Shown here in pieces: positions 56,693 to 64,000 of a DNA stretch of 64,000 nucleotides. Position 1 is the stretch's first letter, and each line of letters starts with the position of its first letter. The position numbers were made by a program, and so were the translations under genes. This stretch comes from Diplolepis rosae (lineage: Eukaryota > Arthropoda > Insecta > Hymenoptera > Diplolepididae), in assembly GCA_030998225.1 (NCBI GenBank), contig JAPYXD010000460.1, positions 372,001 to 436,000 on the forward strand, in the 5' to 3' direction. The notes beneath the pieces were generated by a model. That model was not told where the DNA came from, made no database searches, and saw only the letters and a list, made by a program, of their open reading frames with translations.

Positions 56693-58008
56693 AGTGCATG
56701 TTATTATATTTCTACAAATTAAAATTAATTTCGCGTACAAAACCAAGCAGAGATAATTCTTTCACACAGAGAGTTGAAAAATATAAATTGCTCAATTTAG
56801 TTGAAACATTATATAGGCCTAAACTACCCCAAAAATCGTTACGATGATTAAAGAAAATTACCAGATAGGTTGAATTGATGCTGAAAAATCTGAAAAAAAA
56901 ATTTGCCATGCAAAAATAAAATAAACTTTACTTATATTTGCATTTTCATGTGAATGTAATTTTTGAGGGGTAGCCACCCTTAAGTGCTTGTTATTATATT
57001 TCTACAAAATAAATTCATTTTCGCGTACAAAACCAAGCAGAGATAAATCTTTCTCACAGAAAGTTGAAAAATATAAATTGCTCAATTTAGTTGAAACATT
57101 TTATGGGGGGTAAACAACCCCAAAAAAGTTACGATTACACAAGAAAATTACAAAATATGTTAAATTGGAGCTGACAATTCTGAAAGAAATATATTTGCCA
57201 CGCGATAATAAAATAAACTGTACGTATATTTGCATTTTCATGAGAAATTAATTCATGAGGGGTAACCACCCTTAAGTGCATGGTATTATATTTCTACAAA
57301 ATAAAATTATTTTCGCGTACAAAACCAAGCAGAGAAAATTCTTTCACAGAGAGAGTTGAAAAATATAAATTGTTCAATTAGAGTTGAAACATTATATAGG
57401 CCTAAGCTACCCCAAAAATTGTTACGATGGTTAAAGAAAATTACCAGATAGGTTGAATTGAAGCTGAAAATTCTGGAAGAAATATATTTGCAATGCAAAA
57501 ATGAAATAAACATTACGCGTATTTGCATTTTCATGAGGAATTAATTTATGAGGGATAAACACCCTTAAGTGCATGTTATTATATTTCTACAAAATAAAAT
57601 TTTTTTCGCGTACAAAACCAAGCAGAGATAAATCTTTCACACAGAGAGTTGAAAAATATAAATTGCTGTTGAAACATTATATAGGCCTAAACTACCCCAA
57701 AAATTGTTACGATGGTTAAAGAAAATTACCAGATAGGTTGAATTGAAGCTGAAAATTCTGGAAGAAATATATTTGCAATGCAAAAATGAAAGAAACATTA
57801 CGCGTATTTGCATTTTCATGAGGAATTAATTTATGAGGGATAAACACCCTTAAGTGCATGTTATTATATTTCTACAAAATAAAATTAATTTCGCTTACAA
57901 AACCAAGCAGAGATAATTCTTTCACACAGAGAGTTGATTAATATAAATTTCTTAATTTAGTTGAAACATTTTATGGGGGAAAACAACCCCAAAAAATTTA
58001 GGATCATA
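56693..58008. repeat. Last satellite monomers before the large transposon
   Basis: Regular monomers with minor indels. Near 57,665 AATTGCTGTTGAAAC lacks the eight bases CAATTTAG. Near 57,380 CAATTAGAGTTGAAAC is altered at the same spot. A monomer near 57,165 with TTGGAGCTGACAATTCTG looks like a less changed relative of the TTGGAGCTAACGATTATG type of 37-45 kb. No gene is seen. Confidence 0.83.
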
Positions 58009-58017
58009 CAAGAAAAT
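58009..58017. other. Target-site duplication, left copy
   Basis: CAAGAAAAT directly before the element start. It belongs to the satellite string GATCATACAAGAAAATTACC and is repeated after the element. Confidence 0.93.
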
Positions 58018-58348
58018 ATGATATAGAAGTTTGAGACGTCTCAAACCCAAACTTGTGACGAATTGTGAGACGGGAAATTAAGAAAGAAATTCTCGTAGTG
58101 ACGGAAATTTATCCCTAGATCAGGTAACGAAAAAATACAATAAGAGCAATAAACAATACCTCTATATATCAAAACACTTTGATACCTAACTTCGGGATAA
58201 CACTTACACGCGTGCAACCCTTGGGACACGCGACAATATATTAACTTCAAGTTAAAAAAAATGACCGCAAAACCACACCTTATATTTTAACCCTACATGT
58301 GCGAAGTCCGCGAAGATTGCATATGTGCATATGTGCTATAGGACGAAT
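58018..58348 (+). repeat. Outer terminal inverted repeat, left (331 bp)
   Basis: Mirrors 62,208-62,538. Shared stretches include AGTTTGAGACGTCTCAAA near the tip, GGAAATTTATCCCTAGATCA, CAATAAACAATACCTCTATA, CAACCCTTGGGACACGCGAC and CCTACATGTGCGAAGTCCGC. It holds an 18-bp perfect palindrome GTTTGAGACGTCTCAAAC at 58,029-58,046, possibly a transposase-binding site (inference). The repeat differs from its partner by substitutions and small indels, so it is not freshly formed. Confidence 0.9.
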
Positions 58349-59215
58349 CGTCTCCCAACTTCTGTCGGCCGCTTGAAGTCGAACTAAAAGCAGGTAGTAG
58401 ATCATGACAATGGAAGCAATAAACTGTACGCGTGGCGTACTCCTAATTGAAAATTAATATTATCCCTCATTAGCCCATGAGATTGAAAATCGTAAAATTT
58501 TCTTGGAAAACACATAATATGAGTGTCATGCATGAAATCATAAATATTTGAGAAAATCATGCGTCACTTGCATTCAGAAATATGGTTTTTCCATTAGAAT
58601 TTCTGTATATGCATTTCTGGATTATTCAAATTATTTATCAAACAAGTAACTTATTGAGATTGCGTTACTCTTTGTAAAAGAGTAACATTTCAAGCTCACG
58701 TGACTACGGCAGACATGGGGCAAGCCATCAGTGTTTTGCGAAGGGAACAAGTGTTGGAGCAAACACTAGTGGCATAAAACTGACTGCCGATATGATACGA
58801 GACATTTCCAAAACTCATGTAATAAATTGACTTCGTAGACGGTCGAAAAAAACTATGACGTCCTCCTATTCTTTAAAGTTTTAAATCTCTAACTGATAGA
58901 GAAAACCTTTACGAAGCGAAAGAATCGTATTAAAAAGTTCGCGTCGAATGGGAAGTTGGTTTTTTATTAAAAAAAAAAAATATAAAATGTTCTGGAATTT
59001 GTGGTCTATTTGAATGCTCAATTGCTCCGAGCTAAACGGCATTTCTGATTCGTAGTTTAGCACGGATGATAAAGCAAAGTTCCAACTTCATAATGCAGAA
59101 AAGTATGTCAAGTAAAAGTGCATAGAACTTGAGATTTTGCTCTTTTCGCAGTTGCATAAATTCGTCTAACTTGCCAGAAATCAAATTTTCTGAATGCCAG
59201 ATATGAGACTAAAAT
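58349..59215 (+). repeat. Element internal unit L1 (867 bp)
   Basis: Begins CGTCTCCCAACTTCTGTCGG and ends at GAGACTAAAAT just before the next CGTCTC. It contains CAGGTAGTAGATCATGAC, GTACGCGTGGCGTACTCC, a hairpin with a 10-bp stem (GTTACTCTTT-GTA-AAAGAGTAAC, 58,664-58,686), GGGGCAAGCCATCAGTGTTT, a long A-run near 58,970, and GTTCCAACTTCATAATGC. It matches R3 (61,338-62,207) in inverted orientation and closely resembles R2. No gene: a 60-codon minus frame at 58,881-59,063 has no recognisable motif. Confidence 0.85.
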
Positions 59216-59960
59216 CGTCTCACAACTTCTGTCGGACCGCTTGAAGTCGAACTCAAAAGCAGGTAGTAGATCATGACAATGGAAGCAATAAACTGTACGC
59301 GTGGCGTACTCCTAATTGAAAGTTAATATTATTCCTCAGTAGCCCATGAGATTGAAAATCGTAAAGTTGTTGTGCAAAACACATAATATAAGTGTCATGA
59401 ATCAAATCATAAATATTTGAGAAAATCATGCATCGCTTGCATTCAGAAAGTATAGTTTTTCCATTACAATTTCCGAATATGCATTACTAGATTATGCGAA
59501 ATACTTCCAGAAGAGTAACTTTTCAGATTGAGTTACTTTTCCGAAAAGAGTAACATTTCAAACTTATTCAACTAGGTAAGGAATGGGGCAAGCCATCTTT
59601 GGTTTGCAAAGGGAACAACTGTTGGAGCAAACACTAGTGGCATAAAACTGACTGCCGATATGATACGAGACATTTCCAAAACTCATGCAATAAATTGACT
59701 TTGTAGACGGTCGAAAAAAACTATGACGTCCTCCTATTCTTTAAAGTTTTAAATCTCTAGCTGATAGAGAAAACCTTTACGAAACGAAAGAATCGTATTA
59801 AAAAGTTCGCGTCGAATGGGAAGTTGGTTTTTTATTCAAAAAAACAATATATAATTTTCTGGAATTTGGGGTCTATTTGAACGCTCAATTGCTCCGAGCT
59901 ACAATGGCATTTCTGATTCGTACTCTAGCAGGGATGATAAAGCAAAGTTCCAACTTCATA
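59216..59960 (+). repeat. Element internal unit L2, partial and diverged (745 bp)
   Basis: Tandem copy of L1 that lacks the last ~120 bases and stops at CAACTTCATA, where the unique centre begins. It is clearly more diverged than the other units: the hairpin has become GTTACTTTTCCGAAAAGAGTAAC, the segment near 59,500-59,530 differs strongly, and the GGGGCAAGCCATC region reads TTTGGTTTGCAAAGG. Confidence 0.85.
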
Positions 59961-60145
59961 TTGATATTGCGATATGATGGACTCAGAATTAAAACTTCTA
60001 TGTAGTTTTTTACATTCTCATCGTGGATGAGAAGGTATTGGTTTTATGTGAAAAATGACTTTCGAAATTTTCATCAAATCTTTACGTTTTGAGACCTCCT
60101 GAGTCAGAAAAAATAGTTTTTACGAAAGTGTCTGTCTGTCTGTCC

Positions 60146-60179
<34 letters not shown>

Positions 60180-60343
60180 AGGTCGTGTGCGGCATAACTC
60201 TCGATAGAATTATCAGATTGAATTGAGCTTTGGTACACTTTATCGGAGCCGAAAAAGTAAGGACAAGTTCGTTAACCAGCCACATCTAATCAGAATTGAG
60301 GGGTTGAGCAATACTTTTGTGTTTTTGAAAATAATTTTCTAAT
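59961..60343. mobile_element. Unique centre of the foldback element
   Basis: A 383-bp segment found only once in the window, lying between the two inverted arms. It holds TTACATTCTCATCGTGGATG, GAGACCTCCTGAGTCAG, the TCTG microsatellite, and GTGTGCGGCATAACTCTCG followed by TTGAGCTTTGGTACAC. A 67-codon minus-strand frame (60,082-60,285) spans the microsatellite and encodes a run of RQTD units. I regard it as a repeat artefact. The centre could be the remnant of another dispersed repeat captured by the element. Confidence 0.75.
60129..60179. repeat. (TCTG)n microsatellite
   Basis: About twelve TCTG units with a single interruption (TGTCCGTC) near 60,143. It sits in the loop between the element's inverted arms. 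Confidence 0.95.
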
Positions 60344-60469
60344 TAATGAGGGATAATATTAATTTTCAATTAGGAGTACGCCACGCGTACAGTTTATTGC
60401 TTCCATTGTCATGATCTACTACCTGCTTTTGAGTTCGACTTCAAGCGGTCCGACAGAAGTTGTGAGACG
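60344..60469 (-). repeat. Element internal unit R1, partial (126 bp)
   Basis: Begins in mid-unit at TAATGAGGGATAATATTAA and runs to the GAGACG at 60,464-60,469. It corresponds to the first ~126 bases of the 868-bp unit in inverted orientation and has no partner on the left side, so the right arm is longer. Confidence 0.82.
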
Positions 60470-61337
60470 ATTTTAGTCTCATATCTGGCATTCAGAAAAT
60501 TTGATTTCTGGCAAGTTAGACGAATTTATGCAACTGCGAAAAGAGCAAAATCTCAAGTTCTATGCACTTTTACTTGACATACTTTTCTGCATTATGAAGT
60601 TGGAACTTTGCTTTATCATCGATGCTAAACTACGAATCAGAAATGCCGTTTAGCTCGGAGCAATTGAGCATTCAAATAGACCACAAATTCCAGAAAATTT
60701 TATATTTTTTTTATTAATAAAAAACCAACTTCCCATTCGACGCGAACTTTTTAATACGATTCTTTCGCTTCGTAAAGGTTTTCTCTATCAGCTAGAGATT
60801 TAAAACTTTAAAGAATAGGAGGACGTCATAGTTTTTTTCGACCGTCTACGAAGTCAATTTATTACATGAGTTTTGGAAATGTCTCGTATCATATCGGCAG
60901 TCAGTTTTATGCCACTAGTGTTTGCTCCAACACTTGTTCCCTTCGCAAAACACTGATGGCTTGCCCCATGTCTTCCGTAGTCACGTGAGCTTGAAATGTT
61001 ACTCTTTTACAAAGAGTAACGCAATCTCAAAAAGTTACTTGTTTGATAAATAATTTGAATAATCCAGAAATGCATATACAGAAATTCTAATGGAAAAACC
61101 ATATTTCTGAATGCAAGTGACGCATGATTTTCTCAAATATTTATGATTTCATGCATGACACTCATATTATGTGTTTTGCAAGAAAACTTAACGATTTTCA
61201 ATCTCATGGGCTAATGAGGGATAATATTAATTTTCAATTAGGAGTACGCCACGCGTACAGTTTATTGCTTCCATTGTCATGATCTGCTACCTGCTTTTGA
61301 GTTCGACTTCAAGCGGTCCGACAGAAGTTGTGAGACG
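60470..61337 (-). repeat. Element internal unit R2 (868 bp)
   Basis: Full inverted unit, bounded by GAGACG at 60,464 and 61,332. By position it should pair with L2, but by sequence it is closer to L1 and R3, keeping the CTCTTTTACAAAGAG hairpin. No gene: an 85-codon plus frame at 61,279-61,536 begins in this unit and crosses into R3, and it has no recognisable domain. Confidence 0.85.
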
Positions 61338-62207
61338 ATTTTCGTCTCATATCTGGCATTCAGAAAATTTGATTTCTGGCAAGTTAGACGAATTTATGCA
61401 ACTGCGAAAAGAGCAAAATCTCAAGTTCTATGCACATTTACATGACATACTTTTCTGCAATATGAAGTTGAAACTTTGCTTTATCATCCATGCTAAACTA
61501 CGAATCAGAAATGCCCTTGAAGCTCGGAGCAATTGAGCGTTCAAATAGACCCCAAATTCCAGAAAATTATATATTTTTTTTTTGAATAAAAAACCAACTT
61601 CCCATTCGACGCGAACTTTTTAATACGATTCTTTCGCTTCGTTAAGGTTTTGTCTATCAGCTGGAGATTTAAAACTTTAAAGAATAGGAGGACGTCATAG
61701 TTTTTTTCGACCGTCTACGAAGTCAATTTATTACATGAGTTTTGGAAATGTCTCGTATCATATCGGCAGTCAGTTTTATGCCACTAGTGTTTGCTCCAAC
61801 ACTTGTTCCCTTCGCAAAACACTGATGGCTTGCCCCATGTCTTTCCGTAGTCACGTGAGCTTGAAATGTTACTCTTTTACAAAGAGTAACGCAATCTCAA
61901 AAAGTTACTTGTTTGATAAATAATGTGAATAATCCAGAAATGCATATACAGAAATTCTAATGGAAAAACCGTATTTCTGAATGCAAGTGACGCATGATTT
62001 TCTCAAATATTTATGATTTCATGCATGACACTCATATTATGTGTTTTGGCAGAAAACTTAACGATTTTCAATCTCATGGGCTAATGAGGGGTAATATTAA
62101 TTTTCAATTAGGAGTACGCCACGCGTACAGTTTATTGCTTCCATTGTCATGATCTGCTACCTGCTTTTGAGTTCGACTTCAAGCGATCCGACAGAAGTTG
62201 TGAGACG
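61338..62207 (-). repeat. Element internal unit R3 (870 bp)
   Basis: Inverted unit between GAGACG at 61,332 and GAGACG at 62,202. It is nearly identical to R2 in tandem and to L1 in mirror image. The 62-codon frame at 61,735-61,923 is a chance frame in the repeat, since the same stretch also occurs in R2 and L1. Confidence 0.85.
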
Positions 62208-62538
62208 ATTCGTCCTATACCATATATGCACATATGCAATCTTCGCGGACTTCGCACATGTAGGGTTAAAATATAAGGAGTATTTTTTGCGGTAATTTTT
62301 ATTTAACTCGAAGTCGAAATATTGTCGCGTGTCCCAAGGGTTGTACGCGTGTAAGTGTCATCCCGAAATTAGGTATAAAAGTCTTTTGATTTATAGAGGT
62401 ATTGTTTATTGCTTCTATTGTATTTTTTCGCTACCTGATCTAGGGATAAATTTCCGTCTCTTTTGAGTATCTTTCTTTATTTTTCGTCTCAATTTCGTCA
62501 CTAGTTTGGTTTTGAGACGTCTCAAACTTCTATATCAT
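62208..62538 (-). repeat. Outer terminal inverted repeat, right (331 bp)
   Basis: Inverted partner of 58,018-58,348, of equal length. The terminal palindrome is shortened to 16 bp (TTTGAGACGTCTCAAA, 62,511-62,526) by one substitution. Two more GTCTC motifs lie inside it near 62,456 and 62,486. Confidence 0.9.
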
Positions 62539-62547
62539 CAAGAAAAT
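62539..62547. other. Target-site duplication, right copy
   Basis: CAAGAAAAT directly after the element, continuing into TACCAGATAGG of the satellite. The nine bases are identical to 58,009-58,017. Confidence 0.93.
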
Positions 62548-64000
62548 TACCAGATAGGTTGAATTGAAGCTGAAAATTCTGAAAAAACTATATTTGCCAT
62601 GCAAAAATATAATAAACTTTACGTATATTTGCATTTTCATGAGGAATTAATCTATGAGACGTAACCACCCTTAAGTGCATGTTATTATATTTCTACAAAA
62701 TAAAATTAATTTCGCGTACAAAACCAAGCAGAGAAAATTCTTTTACACAGAGAGTTGGAAAATATAAATTGCCTAATTTAGTTGAAACATTTTATGGGGG
62801 TAAACAACCCCAAAAAAGTTAGGATAATACAAGAAAATGACCAGATAGGTTGAATTGTAGCTGAAAATTCTGAAAAAACTATAATTCCCATGCAAAAATA
62901 AAATAAACTTTACGTATATTTGCATTTTCATGAGAAAATAATTTTTGAGGGGTAGCCACCCTTAAGTGAATGTTATTATATTTCTACAAAATAAAATTAA
63001 TTTCGCGTACAAAACCAAGCAGAGATAATTGTTTCACACAGAGAGTTGAAAAATATAAATTGTTCAATTTAGTTGAAACATTTTATGGGGGTAAACAACC
63101 CCAAAAAAGTTAGGATAATACAATAAAATGACCAGATAGGTTGAATTGAAGCTGAAAATTCTGAAAAAACTATATTTGCCATGCAAAAATAAAATAAAAT
63201 TTACGTATATTTGCATTTTCATGAGAAAGTAATTTATGAGGGGTAGCCACCCTTAAGTTCATGTTATTATATTTCTACAAAATAAAATTATTTTCGCGTA
63301 CAAAATCAAGCAGAGATAAATCTTTCAATCAGAGAGTTGAAAAATAAAAATTGTGCAATTTAGTTGAAACATTTTATGGGGGTAAACATCCCCAAAAAAG
63401 TTAGGATAATACAAGGAAATGACCAGATAGGTTGAATTGAAGCTGAAAATTCTGAAAAAACTATATTTGCCATGCAAAAATATAATAAACTTTACGTATA
63501 TTTGCATTTTCATTAGGAATTAATCTATGAGACGTAACCACCCTTAAGTGCATGTTATTATATTTCTACAAAATAAAATTAATTTCGCGTACAAAACCAA
63601 GCAGAGGAAAGTCTTTCACACAGAGAGTTGAAAAATATAAATTTCTTAACTTCGTTGAAATATTTCATGGGGGTAAAACACCCCAAAAAAGTTAGGATCA
63701 TACGAGAAAATTACCAGATAGGTTGAATTGAAGCTGAAAATTCTGGAAGAAATATATATGCCATGCAAAAATGAAATAATCCTTACGCGTATTTGCATTT
63801 TCATGAGGAATTAATTTATGAGGGGTAACCACCCTTAAGTGCATGTTATAATATTTCTACAAAATAAAATTAATTTCGCGTACAAAACCAAGCAGAGAAA
63901 ATTCTTTCACACAGAGAGTTGAAAAATATAAATTGTTCGATTTAGTTGAAACATTTTCGGGGGTAAACAACCCCAAAAAAGTTTCGATTACACAAGAAAA
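62539..64000. repeat. Right satellite array, same monomer and orientation
   Basis: Five monomers follow the large transposon. They begin with the right copy of its target duplication (CAAGAAAAT) and continue in exactly the phase in which the left array stopped at 58,017. The variant TCTATGAGACGTAACCACCC occurs near 62,652 and again near 63,525, 873 bases (three monomers) apart, so a trimer higher-order repeat is present here. The array runs off the end of the window. No gene is seen. Confidence 0.97.

Larger units (their letters stand above)
1..58017. repeat. Left satellite array, ~291-bp monomer, head-to-tail
   Basis: The landmark TTAAGTGCATGTT recurs at 117, 408, 700, 990 and so on, every 290-292 bases, with all monomers in the same orientation. 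From that landmark each monomer reads: an A/T block with CTACAAAATAAAATTAATTT, CGCGTACAAAACCAAGCAGAG, CACACAGAGAGTTGAAAAATA, TTTAGTTGAAACATTTTATG, a short GGGGT-AAACA-ACCCC hairpin, GATTACACAAGAAAATTACC, GATAGGTTGAATTGAAGCTG, GAAATATATATGCCATGC, a CGCGTATTTGCATTTTCATG block, and a second short hairpin of the GAGGGGTAACCACCC type. Monomers differ by substitutions and small indels that recur in combinations, so variant classes exist. I estimate about 197 monomers after subtracting four MITEs. No gene interrupts the array. Centromeric or pericentromeric heterochromatin is the usual home of such arrays, but that is inference. I recognise no CENP-B-box-like 17-mer. Confidence 0.98.
58018..62538. 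mobile_element. 4.5-kb non-autonomous foldback / Mutator-like element
   Basis: The element starts ATGATATAGAAG and ends CTTCTATATCAT, and is flanked by a 9-bp duplication CAAGAAAAT. Joining the flanks across one copy restores the satellite sequence exactly. Outer inverted repeats of 331 bp are followed in each arm by tandem ~868-bp units in mirror orientation around a 383-bp centre. The left arm is about 1.94 kb and the right about 2.20 kb. A 9-bp target duplication with very long, modular inverted repeats is typical of foldback elements and of Mutator-like elements (family knowledge); I cannot choose between them. Its longest open frames (up to 85 codons) lie in the repeated arms, read both ways and lack transposase motifs. 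It must rely on a transposase encoded elsewhere. Confidence 0.9.

Noticed and set aside
1..58017. CRISPR array interpretation of the regular repeats
   Set aside because: The period is 291 bp with no unique spacers. Entire monomers are repeated, as in eukaryotic satellite DNA.
1..58017. Centromere protein CENP-B box
   Set aside because: I see no 17-mer of the TTCG...CGGG type in the monomer. The conserved CGCG motifs have different surroundings.
60082..60285. 67-codon minus frame with RQTD repeats
   Set aside because: It translates the (TCTG)n microsatellite. The flanks show no conserved domain.
61279..61536. Possible small gene in the large transposon (85 codons), and similar frames at 58,041, 58,881 and 61,735
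   Set aside because: They lie in repeated arm units, are not conserved between the units and have no transposase or other recognisable motif.
58018..62538. LTR retrotransposon or Polinton
   Set aside because: The long repeats are inverted, not direct, the target duplication is 9 bp, and there are no reverse transcriptase, integrase or capsid frames.
1..64000. Monomer as an internal tandem dimer of ~146 bp
   Set aside because: The two hairpins are about half a monomer apart, but the sequence between them is not similar. The CGCGTA motif lies at different distances (about 119 and 58 bases) from each hairpin.

Overview
The window is almost entirely satellite DNA from a eukaryote, and I find no protein-coding gene, rRNA or tRNA in it. 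A very AT-rich monomer of about 291 bp repeats head to tail, always in the same orientation, from base 1 to about 58,017 and again from 62,539 to the end. Length divided by period gives roughly 200 monomers. The many 60-118 residue open frames are the same satellite segments read over and over on one strand or the other. An animal, plausibly an insect or other arthropod, fits the very large AT-rich array, the TA-flanked MITE and the TCTG microsatellite inside a long-inverted-repeat transposon. That assignment is inference, and nothing here names a species.

Layout. (1) 1-14.4 kb: satellite with an 11-monomer (3,204 bp) block present twice and further partial copies. (2) 14.4-28 kb: satellite whose multi-monomer blocks were copied at offsets of 4,858, 3,695 and about 5,351 bp. 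These blocks carry four copies of a 197-198 bp TA-flanked MITE, all at one position of one monomer variant, so the MITE was multiplied by array amplification and not by repeated transposition. (3) 28.1-35.1 kb: a 12-monomer block (3,494 bp) in tandem, carrying the empty form of the MITE site. (4) 35-50.9 kb: more diverged monomers, a 13-monomer block (3,787 bp) in tandem with a nested 5-monomer repeat, then a 2-monomer repeat (583 bp). (5) 50.9-58.0 kb: a 9-monomer block (2,619 bp) copied once with one extra monomer gained, and a monomer cut to about 157 bp. (6) 58,018-62,538: a 4,521-bp foldback or Mutator-like transposon, flanked by a 9-bp target duplication that exactly restores a satellite monomer. 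(7) 62,539-64,000: five more monomers in the same phase.

The large transposon is one huge inverted repeat: 331-bp outer terminal repeats, then tandem copies of an ~868-bp unit in each arm pointing towards a 383-bp unique centre that contains a (TCTG)n microsatellite. It has no transposase frame and must be non-autonomous. The most interesting features are the nested higher-order organisation of the satellite, the MITE as a dated marker of array expansion with its empty sites still present, the MITE's interior built from a ladder of short palindromes, and the composite foldback architecture. A centromeric or heterochromatic location is likely from the arrangement but cannot be shown from sequence alone.
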